A DNA stretch of 64,000 nucleotides from Desulfamplus sp964425195. Its GTDB lineage: Bacteria; Desulfobacterota; Desulfobacteria; Desulfobacterales; Desulfobacteraceae. Within the stretch, counting starts at the first letter, position 1; each line of letters starts with the position of its first letter. The stretch spans positions 1 to 64,000 of the forward strand of contig CAYRLG010000010.1 in assembly GCA_964425195.1 (NCBI GenBank), read 5' to 3'. The notes beneath the pieces were generated by a model. It was not told where the DNA came from and searched no databases. It saw only the letters and a list, made by a program, of their open reading frames with translations. The translations under genes and the position numbers were made by a program. Below are positions 52,352 to 60,933 of this stretch, piece after piece.

Positions 52352-55300
52352 TTAATTAAAAAAATGCTTTTTCATAAAACGATATATGATTGCTGCCTTC
52401 TCTTTCTCATCAAGGCTCCTGCCAATCTGATCAACAGTGGTATTGAGCATATTCTCTAATGCCTGACCATTTGGGCTTAACTCTTCCATGATCTCTATAA
52501 TACGCTTTTTTTGTCCGCTTTGAATAGTGTGGGTTATCAATGCTTGATTAGGTAATACAGGAGGAGATTCCATTATAGGAGTCTGCATACCATCAGCTGT
52601 TATTGATGGATATGTTGAATTAACATTTGGAGTAACAGGAATTGGTGGAGGCTCAAATGTTTCTATATAGTTTTTAGCAGCATCAAGTTTTGCACTGAAT
52701 TTAATAATCATCTCGTCAGACCACGAAGAGATTTGAAGACCAGTCAACTTTTCTGCTAACTTTAGAAATGACTTTTCATCTATTAAAGGATTCTCTCGAC
52801 AGTGTGCTGCTAATATTCCAGGGTCACCATGATGGATAAAACTTTTTTTTTCTTCTGTAAGGTTATTAAACCAATCTGAAAAAGCTTTAAAAATTTTTTT
52901 TGTATTCTCCTCATCTGAAGTTTCAGCTACTGAATATGGATCATATTCCTTTAAAAATAGTTTACGGTACTCATCAATAATCTTCTGCCCTAATTTTAAA
53001 GATAACTCTTCAAACTCTATCTTGATTCCATAAATCAATTTTTCAACAACAGAGTGCTTCACATTTTTTCCAGCATCAAAAACATGCTCAAAAGCATCTT
53101 TTAAAAGTATCTGTCCTGTATCTGGTTCTAAAGAGGCAAGAGGTTTAAAAATATGCTCTCTAATTACATAAGCTCCATCTGAAATAGAAGATGTAAACTG
53201 TGCGTGTTTTGGCTGTGAACGCCACCATGCACCAATAGCCATGCCAACTTTTTTTACCCGTTCAAGAGCAGGATCAGAAGGCAGCAGATTAACATTATAG
53301 ACTTTTGCCAACCCTGAAATCACTGCAATTTGATTTGAACTGACATCAATATAGGCTGCTTTGTATTTCTCAGGTGCTGCAAATACCTTTTCAAGAGTAT
53401 CACTCTCAATATTTGTTATTTTTTGAGTCTGAGTTGGAGTTTTTTGAAACTCAAATGAGATGTTGCCCATAGACAGCTCTTTATGAGCTGCTGCTGCAAA
53501 AAGAACAGGCATGACTCGGCATTTAAGTCCATAAGGGGGTTTTCGTAACTGATTAACAAGATTTCTCATCTCAATTGGCTTTTGCCGTGCTTTTTTAAGA
53601 AAATCAGTAATAACGCTCCAAACCCTGTTTGCACCTATATGGCTCTTCTCGTCAGGCTGGCTTATCTCAATTTCACCAGTCTGATTTTTGCGTAAAATGC
53701 CGTTGTTTTTTAACAATAGAGTAATGACATGAGAAGGAGCTGCTGCTGTCTCTTTCCATAAAATATCAGCAGCATTGGTGTCAGTCAGCTTTAATGTAAT
53801 ATCACGGCAATCTTTTCTATATCCCCAATTGCCGTTAAAATCATCTTGATCAAGTTTTGGATCACCAATTTGAGGGCTATATGGAAAAACTTCTCGCATT
53901 ACAAGGCTTGCTAACTTTTTCAACTCTTTGTTGTGCCTTATACTATGAGATTCCCCTTTCCAAAAATAGTCAAGATTCTGCTTTTCAGGTGCAAGCAAAT
54001 CTCCAATAACCTGAACAAGCTGGGCATTTTTATCATCTGACCATATTTTCCACTCTTCGTAAAGTTCACCGCCTTCGCCATAGAGGCTGGTTTCATTCTT
54101 CTTAAGGTATGCCAACGCCTGATGCTCAAGCAATAGATTAAAAATTTGAACAGGCTCTTTTGGGATAGCAACTATAACCTGCTGGTATGATTTATCTGCC
54201 AAAGTTGTTCTTGCAATCTCTTGTGCCTCTTCAATTTCACTGGAACTTTGACACAACACAGTTAGAATAAGACCGTCAATATATCTGCCTTTTCCTATGT
54301 CTTTTGTAAGGTTATCAAGAGATTCACGCAACTGATACATGCTTACAGGCTCAATATTAAAAATTCGAGAGACACCAAAATCATCACTATAATCAACAGC
54401 TTCACGAGGCTCTGTCCCGGGCAGGTCTGACCAGAAAGTTTTAAGATATGGTATTGGCTTTTGTCCAAGTTTTTCAGGGTTATTTTCAATAAGCTTTCTT
54501 ATTTTCTCAAGTATTGTCTCTGTTGATCCGCTCACCGCTGGACGATATGAACCATCTGCCTGCAATTTCATCAAAATATGGTTCTGGCTTTGAAGATCAG
54601 AAAGCCTTGCAAGCTCGTTTATGAATAGCTCTTGTTCATCTGGCAGAATATTCAATGAGTAGATTAAAATATCCTCTATAACCTTAAATTTAGTTGGGTT
54701 GGTTACCCTAAAAACAGAAACAGCCTTTAAAACACGCAGACCAATATCATCATTAATTTGCAGACGAGTTCTAAGATGCTCAAAATCTCTAAAAATAGAT
54801 GAAGTTCTCTCTTGCTGCCGAATATCATTAGAAAAATAATCCCAAAGTTTCTCCACAGTAAACATTGGAGGAGAGCTGTCTGATAAATCTAAAATTGCTT
54901 TATCAAGAAACCGCTTAAAACTTCCCTGTTCATCTTCACACAGACAGGTAAAAAGGGTTCTGTTATTTTGTGCAACTTTCTCAGAAATAGCAGGCAGACT
55001 ATAAACTGCCATAGGGTGGAGAGGATAAGCTCCATTAACAACAGTTGATTTCAACTCTTCGCGAGTAAATCCAACAAAATAGTTTAGTCGTGCGGTATCT
55101 CTAACAAGCCTCTCAAAATAACTATCAAATGTAGTTGTCAGCTCTCTCCAGCCTTGCGAACTTTCATCAGCAATTATAACTCCATCTATTAATTGGAATG
55201 TTTCAGTATCAGTGCTTTTTAAAATATACTGCTTAAAACGCCCCTCAATTTTCCTCAAATCCTCTTCCAACTTTTGATGGCTTGAACCTAAAGCAATTCT

Positions 55301-56212
55301 TGAAATATCGTGATACTCTTTTAAAGAACGGTGGCAAAACAAGTATAGATGAATCTGCTCCATAGCACTTGCATTACAAGATTCTGCAAAAGCCTGAAGA
55401 TCAAGCCCTTCTTTACCTGTTGGGTCTTTTACAACCTCTTCCATTTTATGCCCAAACTCATCCCAAAAAACTGCTATTCCACTGTAACCGTGATACTCTC
55501 TAAGCTCTTTTACTACACTCTCATAAAGGCTTACAGAATCAATCATTGTTAAATAGTCAAACTGTGAACCACTGGTTGCTGATGGATAGATAGCACGAAA
55601 CAGATCAAAAAAATTTTTCTGATACTCTGCAAGGCGGATTTTAAGCTCTCCAATTGTATGACCTCTCTCTTCAACATTTTGCTTAAGAATAACAAAGCTC
55701 TCAGGATAGTTTTGCTCAAAATCTTCAATTCTTTTTATGGCAGCATCAAAAGCAGTTTGAGGCAATAAAGATTCAAGCCCCTCATCAGTCAAGGCACGCC
55801 TCAATCCCATCATAAGGCTGTCTGCAATATTGCCTTCATTGCCATAAAGCGTGACTATTAAATAAGGTTTAGGAACTGCTTGGCGATACTGCTTTAAAAC
55901 CTCTCTTGTATCAATATCAAGCTTTTCCATAACAACTTGCAGCTCTTGAGTTGCCACTGGACGCATAAAAAAATTGAGCAGAACCAAAGCTAAATGGCTT
56001 TTACCTGTTCCATAAGTCCCCATAATAATTCTTGATCGTAAATCAGGGGTTGTTGGGTGTAATTTCTTTGCAAAATCAAGAATGATCTCTCGTGCTACCT
56101 CAGTTGGAATATATCCTGCAACCTTGCTTAAGTTGTCCCGCTCATTGCGAAGATTAACTGCTGCCTTAAATCCAGGTGAAATCTTGATAAACTCAGAAAG
56201 GTCTTTCATCAC
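52352..56212 (-). CDS. brxC: BREX ATPase BrxC/PglY
   Basis: 1286-aa BREX P-loop protein. Walker A is MGTYGTGKSHLA (residues 64-75), close to the N-terminus as usual for BrxC/PglY, and Walker B is IAVFWDEFGHKMEE (about 245-258). Large helical regions follow with no other motif recognised. Pro-rich segments occur near 1180-1230 and the C-terminus is a short helical domain. The start is GTG at 56212 or the ATG directly behind it (56209), with GGAG upstream. BrxC is a STAND/ORC-like ATPase thought to assemble the BREX complex on DNA. Length fits the family (about 1200 aa). Confidence 0.9.
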   Translation of the reverse strand: MMKDLSEFIKISPGFKAAVNLRNERDNLSKVAGYIPTEVAREIILDFAKKLHPTTPDLRSRIIMGTYGTGKSHLALVLLNFFMRPVATQELQVVMEKLDIDTREVLKQYRQAVPKPYLIVTLYGNEGNIADSLMMGLRRALTDEGLESLLPQTAFDAAIKRIEDFEQNYPESFVILKQNVEERGHTIGELKIRLAEYQKNFFDLFRAIYPSATSGSQFDYLTMIDSVSLYESVVKELREYHGYSGIAVFWDEFGHKMEEVVKDPTGKEGLDLQAFAESCNASAMEQIHLYLFCHRSLKEYHDISRIALGSSHQKLEEDLRKIEGRFKQYILKSTDTETFQLIDGVIIADESSQGWRELTTTFDSYFERLVRDTARLNYFVGFTREELKSTVVNGAYPLHPMAVYSLPAISEKVAQNNRTLFTCLCEDEQGSFKRFLDKAILDLSDSSPPMFTVEKLWDYFSNDIRQQERTSSIFRDFEHLRTRLQINDDIGLRVLKAVSVFRVTNPTKFKVIEDILIYSLNILPDEQELFINELARLSDLQSQNHILMKLQADGSYRPAVSGSTETILEKIRKLIENNPEKLGQKPIPYLKTFWSDLPGTEPREAVDYSDDFGVSRIFNIEPVSMYQLRESLDNLTKDIGKGRYIDGLILTVLCQSSSEIEEAQEIARTTLADKSYQQVIVAIPKEPVQIFNLLLEHQALAYLKKNETSLYGEGGELYEEWKIWSDDKNAQLVQVIGDLLAPEKQNLDYFWKGESHSIRHNKELKKLASLVMREVFPYSPQIGDPKLDQDDFNGNWGYRKDCRDITLKLTDTNAADILWKETAAAPSHVITLLLKNNGILRKNQTGEIEISQPDEKSHIGANRVWSVITDFLKKARQKPIEMRNLVNQLRKPPYGLKCRVMPVLFAAAAHKELSMGNISFEFQKTPTQTQKITNIESDTLEKVFAAPEKYKAAYIDVSSNQIAVISGLAKVYNVNLLPSDPALERVKKVGMAIGAWWRSQPKHAQFTSSISDGAYVIREHIFKPLASLEPDTGQILLKDAFEHVFDAGKNVKHSVVEKLIYGIKIEFEELSLKLGQKIIDEYRKLFLKEYDPYSVAETSDEENTKKIFKAFSDWFNNLTEEKKSFIHHGDPGILAAHCRENPLIDEKSFLKLAEKLTGLQISSWSDEMIIKFSAKLDAAKNYIETFEPPPIPVTPNVNSTYPSITADGMQTPIMESPPVLPNQALITHTIQSGQKKRIIEIMEELSPNGQALENMLNTTVDQIGRSLDEKEKAAIIYRFMKKHFFN

Positions 56213-56260
56213 AATTTAACTCCATTATCCATAAAAATGAGATACTTATCTTGCTATTTT

Positions 56261-56575
56261 TTAAATTATAACAACACCATTTTTTGCATAATCCACTATT
56301 AATGATTTTTGATTTTTCCACTCTTCAGGCGTAAAAGCAGTTGCATCAATAGGAGCGAAAACTTGGTAAATAGCTTCTGTCAAAATATCAATACGTTCCC
56401 AATAATTCATATTAGAAAAACTTGATGAGATGACTATCAAATCAATATCGCTATATTCACGAGCTGTATTAACAGCATGAGAACCAAACAGAATAAGTTG
56501 ATCAACTATTATGTTAATTGACTCTAATGCTTTTTTGAATTTTTTAATGGTCTTTAAAACTGCGTCTTGATCCAT
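56261..56575 (-). CDS. MNT-type nucleotidyltransferase
   Basis: 104-aa minimal nucleotidyltransferase. The catalytic strand-turn LILFGSHAVNTAREYSDIDL gives the G-S-x(n)-D-x-D motif, so the active-site acids are intact. Most stand-alone MNT proteins form antitoxin pairs with HEPN toxins, AMPylating them. No HEPN gene (R-x4-6-H protein) is found beside it. It sits between the 142-aa protein and brxC in the BREX operon with short gaps (about 30 and 48 bp). A control function over a BREX component is inferred from context only. Confidence 0.87.
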   Translation of the reverse strand: MDQDAVLKTIKKFKKALESINIIVDQLILFGSHAVNTAREYSDIDLIVISSSFSNMNYWERIDILTEAIYQVFAPIDATAFTPEEWKNQKSLIVDYAKNGVVII

Positions 56576-56604
56576 GTTAGTAAGCTCCTTATATATATCG
56601 ATAT

Positions 56605-57033
56605 TTATCCCAACGCCCAGATATAACCACGATTATTTGGGTCTATTGCTCTAATATCTGCTAAATTCTCCTGACAATACAAAACTATCACAATTCCATT
56701 TGGCATCTCTGTCCGTAACATATAACGTATAAAGTCCAATCGTTCGTCAGTCTGCCACTTGCTGTAAAAAGGTTCAAGATTAGAGATAATTGCAGGGTTT
56801 AATTGGGATAACTCAGTAAGTTCTCTCTGAAGCATATTGCGGGTTAGGAATGTATCCAATGCCCCTTGATAACGTGCAGCAAAATCAATTGACTTGCCAT
56901 TCATAATACCTGCAAATTCATCAACCATTGGTTCTGTCAAAACTCCCCATTTAGAAGGAATAATAAACATCACAGGATAACGTCTCTCTTTGCAAGTATG
57001 CCATTTTTCTATAAAAATATTAAGAATCTGCAT
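56605..57033 (-). CDS. Unrecognised 142-aa BREX-operon protein, possibly BrxF-like
   Basis: I cannot assign this protein to a known family. It has an N-terminal strand (PVMFIIPSKWG) where a P-loop could lie, a second strand followed by acidic residues (AIISNLEPFYSK), and a third strand IVIVLYCQENL, then a short tail ending YIWALG. This order (strand, loop, helix, strand, helix, strand) resembles BrxF, the small ATPase of type 3 BREX, but there is no G-K-T/S, so it would be a degenerate, non-hydrolysing relative. That comparison is only by eye. It lies 20 bp after the DUF4007 gene. Confidence 0.6.
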   Translation of the reverse strand: MQILNIFIEKWHTCKERRYPVMFIIPSKWGVLTEPMVDEFAGIMNGKSIDFAARYQGALDTFLTRNMLQRELTELSQLNPAIISNLEPFYSKWQTDERLDFIRYMLRTEMPNGIVIVLYCQENLADIRAIDPNNRGYIWALG

Positions 57034-57052
57034 GGTTATATCTCCTCAAGGC

Positions 57053-57982
57053 TTATGAAAAGATTGTTGGAGTTATCTGCATTTTTTCAATCTCAAGAAT
57101 TTCAGCTTTGCCTTTTTCTAATGCTACTTCTGGGGTTTCACCCTCAAGTTCGTGATAGTACGCACTTATCATTAGCAATGGCTCTAAATCCATAATTGAA
57201 ACAGAATTAAGTCCAGCAGTATGGCTTACCCAGCCTACTTGTTTGTTGTAATAGTCGCCAATTTGTATAAGAATCTCATCAAGTAAGGCTCTATCAAGCC
57301 TTAAAATTTTACCGATTCCGCCAGACTCAAGCAGTTTTTCTAAATGAACAGATTGGCGTTGATTCTCTTTTGCCCAATCTAAAAGAGAGTATGCGACTAT
57401 TGCTGCGGGTGGTATTTTGTAATTAACTGATTTACGGCAAAAACTGTTATTATCTTGCTCCTCAAAAAAACCAAAATCTTTACCAAAACGAGTTCCTTTA
57501 TCTCCACCAGTGCCAAGAAAAATATGCTTTAATGGTTGAAATATAAGATTATTAAATGTGCTGTCAGTCATTGGTTTTTCATGATCTTTATTCCACCATG
57601 CTCTTAATTCATCTTCTAAAGATTTTCGGTCAAATATATCGTTTGTAAATTCATTGAAATAAAACGAATAGAACCATGCAGGGCTGCTCTGTTTAGCAAG
57701 GTTATAGTGTATTGCCCACCAGATACCATCATCGTCCATATCTGGGTCATGTTTTCTGATTAGATGACCCAACGTGGTCAATACAAACTGATTCTTCTTT
57801 TTTTTTATAATACCAGCAGATTCAGCCCATACCTTTGCTGCCCCAACCTTTAATTTACCAATCCGTAAGATTCCCTGTGCCTCTTCCACTGCTTTTGGTA
57901 GAAAAAGATCAGGGTGATTTGGAAGTTTTTTAATTATTAGACGAAACCATGATTCCTCGAAACCGAATTTAAACTCTGCCAT
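57053..57982 (-). CDS. DUF4007-family protein
   Basis: 309-aa protein of the DUF4007 family. Recognisable parts: FGFEESWFRLIIKKLP at the N-terminus, LGHLIRKHDPDMDDDGIWWAIH in the first third, and a repeated WAxxYN/WYFxF aromatic pattern (SSPAWFYSFYFNEF). The family regularly neighbours PAPS-reductase-like genes in Dnd-type and BREX type 4 loci; its biochemical role is unknown. It is mainly helical and probably winged-helix-like. It follows brxP directly with no gap and is probably translated with it. Confidence 0.85.
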   Translation of the reverse strand: MAEFKFGFEESWFRLIIKKLPNHPDLFLPKAVEEAQGILRIGKLKVGAAKVWAESAGIIKKKKNQFVLTTLGHLIRKHDPDMDDDGIWWAIHYNLAKQSSPAWFYSFYFNEFTNDIFDRKSLEDELRAWWNKDHEKPMTDSTFNNLIFQPLKHIFLGTGGDKGTRFGKDFGFFEEQDNNSFCRKSVNYKIPPAAIVAYSLLDWAKENQRQSVHLEKLLESGGIGKILRLDRALLDEILIQIGDYYNKQVGWVSHTAGLNSVSIMDLEPLLMISAYYHELEGETPEVALEKGKAEILEIEKMQITPTIFS

Positions 57983-59578
57983 TTATTTTGAACCTTTATA
58001 GTGTAATGATTTAACCGCTGGACAGTCATGAGAAACACACTTTAGACAGCTTACACATTTTAAGTCGTCTATAGAATATTTATCACTTATGTTTAATGCT
58101 TTCATGCTGCATTTAGCTCCACAAGCTCCACAATAAAAACATGATTGAATTTTTTTAATCTGTTTTTCAACACGTTGCCTGAACAATAATCTGTTTTTTT
58201 CTAATAGATAATTTATTCTTATAGCTTTATCTTGAAATCCTACCTCCACACTTGCTAATAGCTCATTGGTTTGATAGTCATGTATAAAAAAGGCTTCTGA
58301 ATAATCATTTTTTCTAATCCATGTTTGAGGACCAAAAGGACGTAAAAAATGACGAACATTTTTAATATCTCCACTCAATAACTGATAATATAATGCCGTG
58401 TCTGATAAAAGGCATGGTGCAGATTCAATAGAAGCCTTGTAATAATCAAGCCCACGTCCACCAGCTCTTGCTCTCCAACCTTTATCAGTAAAATTTTCAG
58501 GATTAGGGTGAGCCATTCTCAATGCCTGTTCCATTAAAAAAGCCTGCCAGTGTTCATATTTTTTGGGATAACACTCTTTTGTTATTTCATAAGACCAGTC
58601 GCTATTAAACGGGCAGTAAAGGCAGCCAACTCTACGAAATCCTTTTTTGTATGCATTATTAAAATTTAAGCCGTGAAAAAACAGATAAGCCCACACTTGA
58701 AGGTCTGTCCAATTAATTATAGGTCTTGCTAAAATTTCCCTTGCGATTTTATGTTGATTAGAAATGCGAGGATATTCAGAACGGCGTGGAGATTCAGACT
58801 TCCTAACCCCATCAAAAGTAAGCACTCCTTTATTTGGACTCAGACTGTTTATAATTTTTGATAATGGATTGGTTTTATGGGTAGTGCAGCACCAACGCAA
58901 AATACGGCTTGGTGGTCCAATAGACTTAGCCGTTTCAAAAAAATCAAGTTGAGAACGGCTGATTATAAATGGAGTTAATGGGTGTTCTTGCTGAAATTTA
59001 TTGATATATTTATAAGTGTCTGGAAACTCTATAGTTGTGTCAGCAAAAATATGCAAAATATCACTTCTACCCAAAGCATTCATAACTAAATGAGAAACTA
59101 CAGTTGAATCCTTACCCCCTGAAAATGAGATTAAAACGGGCAATCTTTTATATTCGCTTATTGTTTCTCTTATGAACTCTTCTGCCTCATACTGCATCTG
59201 CTCAATATATGGTCTGTTTGCATTACGTAATATTTGCAATGCCTTATCTTTTGAACGGCTGCTATAATTTGCAGAGTGTGTTGGAGTCTTTAAATCGTGG
59301 ATTTCTGCTGATGTTCCAGATAATCGGAAAAGAGCTTCACCATGTCCGTAGTAGGTGTGATTACTCGGTGTTACCCATATTTCCATATCATATAAAAAAC
59401 TTTGTAATTCAGGTGTTACTCTATTTTTGAGATAGTTAATTTCTTGACGAAAAACAGGCACAAGTGATGCTGTTGACATCTCTCTTGCAGCCGATCCGCA
59501 GGCATGACAGATATTTCCAAGCAAAGGTACATTGCAGGAGTCGCACCAAAATGCTCTTGAATTTGGCGTTGAACTCAT
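57983..59578 (-). CDS. brxP: BREX PAPS-reductase-like protein BrxP with zinc ribbon and 2[4Fe-4S] ferredoxin domain
   Basis: 531-aa protein, the marker gene of type 4 BREX. N-terminal zinc ribbon (C12, C15, C24, C27). A PAPS-reductase/DndC-like ATP-pyrophosphatase domain has the PP-loop SGGKDS (153-158), the CC pair C230-C231 and the CXXC pair C323/C326, together the ligand set of a CysH-type [4Fe-4S] cluster. A C-terminal bacterial ferredoxin domain contains CFYCGACGAKC and CVSCLKCVSHDC (about 472-520), enough for two more clusters. Such enzymes activate DNA or other substrates by adenylation and add sulfur. DndC, its relative, makes phosphorothioate DNA. Whether this one modifies DNA is inference. 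The start overlaps the upstream gene by 4 bp. Confidence 0.9.
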   Translation of the reverse strand: MSSTPNSRAFWCDSCNVPLLGNICHACGSAAREMSTASLVPVFRQEINYLKNRVTPELQSFLYDMEIWVTPSNHTYYGHGEALFRLSGTSAEIHDLKTPTHSANYSSRSKDKALQILRNANRPYIEQMQYEAEEFIRETISEYKRLPVLISFSGGKDSTVVSHLVMNALGRSDILHIFADTTIEFPDTYKYINKFQQEHPLTPFIISRSQLDFFETAKSIGPPSRILRWCCTTHKTNPLSKIINSLSPNKGVLTFDGVRKSESPRRSEYPRISNQHKIAREILARPIINWTDLQVWAYLFFHGLNFNNAYKKGFRRVGCLYCPFNSDWSYEITKECYPKKYEHWQAFLMEQALRMAHPNPENFTDKGWRARAGGRGLDYYKASIESAPCLLSDTALYYQLLSGDIKNVRHFLRPFGPQTWIRKNDYSEAFFIHDYQTNELLASVEVGFQDKAIRINYLLEKNRLLFRQRVEKQIKKIQSCFYCGACGAKCSMKALNISDKYSIDDLKCVSCLKCVSHDCPAVKSLHYKGSK

Positions 59579-60933
59579 ATCTTGATTTTAGCCTTGTCTC
59601 TGGTTTTAATAGAGATTGAAAAAGAGTTCTCTTCCTCCTTATCAACGATATAATAATCATTATTGTTATAAGAATCGAGTGGAGTAAAATCTTTTAGCTC
59701 TTTTTCTAAGTGATGAGTATTGTGTACTGAAGATTCTGTATCTTTTAAAGATGGTTGGTTATTTGAAATTGCTGGATTCTCTAAAATACCAGATAAAGAT
59801 TTATAAGGGGATAGTTGCAGAAAATAGTCATCAATTGCTTTTAATAGAGTAATGATGAGTAAATGCTGTGTAGTGGTATTTGACAAAAGCTCAACCAGAT
59901 TTCGTTGAAGTAAAATTGTTTTACTGTTTTGAATAAAGAACATGGAACGTATAAAACTTTTAATAGGCTCAATAGTCGCACTTCTAATAAAAACATCTTC
60001 TATAGATTCAATTTTACTGATAGTAACATTATCAGCTTCCACAACAAGCCCTTTTTTCTTACGGCTCAGATAATAACTGAAAAAACGCTCTTTAAGAGTT
60101 GGTAGATAAAATGAGCCGTTGTTATCCATTCCTCTTATAAAAACCAAAGCCAAAACAAGTTTGTATGAGCAGTTGTTTTTGCTAACAAGGTATCGTGCAA
60201 ATTCTGCCACTGGTTCGGGCAGCAGCTTTATAAAATCATTGATATTGCGTTGCTGCCAATTTTCTGGGCAATCATAGAATCCTTCGCCAATACTTATAAA
60301 TCTTGTATCTTTTCCCAAAGCCGCTGTAATATTACCTTCTGTAAATTGACCGTCAAGCAGCTCAATTATCTCTGCACGTTTTAAGGGGCGTTTTTGCTCA
60401 TCAATAAGCTCTTCGATGGCGGTAGAGACAGAGATTTTACGACTCAAAGACTCATCTATAGAATAAGATGGTTCTTTTATTATTATGGTAGTTTTTTTAG
60501 GTATATTGGAATTTTCCTCATGGAGAATCGTATTAATATCTTTATCTTTTAATAATTTTTCAAGTTCTGATTTAATGATTCTATGATGTCCACCAGGAGT
60601 TACAAATGCCTTTATTTTTCCGACTTTAACCCACCTCCACATACTCATTCTGGTTACACCACAATATTCTGCTGCTTCAGGAATTGTTAGGATATCTTCA
60701 TTATTAATGGAGACTTTTTTATGATTATCTAATTCTATACTCTCATTTAAAGAATGCATCTCTTCTGATTGAAATGCTTTTTCAATGTCAGACTTGTTAA
60801 TTCTGTGATGTCCGCCAGGAGTTGTCAACGCCTTAATTTTTCCAGCCTTAACCCACCGCCACATACTCATTCTGGTTACACCACAATATTCTGCTGCTTC
60901 AGGAATTGTTAGAATATCTGGATTTTTGCTCAT
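59575..60933 (-). CDS. DNA-binding protein with two duplicated excisionase-type HTH domains
   Basis: 452-aa protein. Two helix-turn-helix_17 (MerR/Xis-like) domains lie at about 6-54 and 80-128; each reads ILTIPEAAEYCGVTRMSMWR, then WVKxGKIKA and TPGGHHRI. They differ at only a few residues. A third segment (about 170-235: TAIEELIDEQKRPLKRAEII, ITAALGKDTRFISIGEGFYD) looks like a winged helix of the HARE/RNA-polymerase-delta kind. The rest is helical and unassigned, with a Ser/Asn-rich C-terminus. It overlaps brxP and the alpha-CTD-like gene by 4 bp each (ATGA). This points to a transcription factor or DNA-targeting subunit for the BREX locus; autoregulation is likely but not shown. Confidence 0.8.
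   Translation of the reverse strand: MSKNPDILTIPEAAEYCGVTRMSMWRWVKAGKIKALTTPGGHHRINKSDIEKAFQSEEMHSLNESIELDNHKKVSINNEDILTIPEAAEYCGVTRMSMWRWVKVGKIKAFVTPGGHHRIIKSELEKLLKDKDINTILHEENSNIPKKTTIIIKEPSYSIDESLSRKISVSTAIEELIDEQKRPLKRAEIIELLDGQFTEGNITAALGKDTRFISIGEGFYDCPENWQQRNINDFIKLLPEPVAEFARYLVSKNNCSYKLVLALVFIRGMDNNGSFYLPTLKERFFSYYLSRKKKGLVVEADNVTISKIESIEDVFIRSATIEPIKSFIRSMFFIQNSKTILLQRNLVELLSNTTTQHLLIITLLKAIDDYFLQLSPYKSLSGILENPAISNNQPSLKDTESSVHNTHHLEKELKDFTPLDSYNNNDYYIVDKEEENSFSISIKTRDKAKIKI
60577..60925 (-). repeat. Tandem coding duplication of the HTH domain, period 222 bp
   Basis: Two copies of about 120 bp (roughly 60577-60700 and 60799-60922) are offset by exactly 222 bp (74 codons). The final 70 bp of each copy, from ACATACTCATTCTGG through CAATATTCTGCTGCTT and on, are almost base-identical, while the first 45 bp have diverged at several positions, some silent. 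This points to a fairly recent or gene-converted in-frame duplication. Confidence 0.85.

Noticed and set aside
56261..57033. HEPN-MNT toxin-antitoxin pair formed by the nucleotidyltransferase and the 142-aa protein
   Set aside because: The 142-aa protein has no R-x4-6-H motif and looks alpha/beta rather than all-helical, so it does not fit a HEPN toxin.
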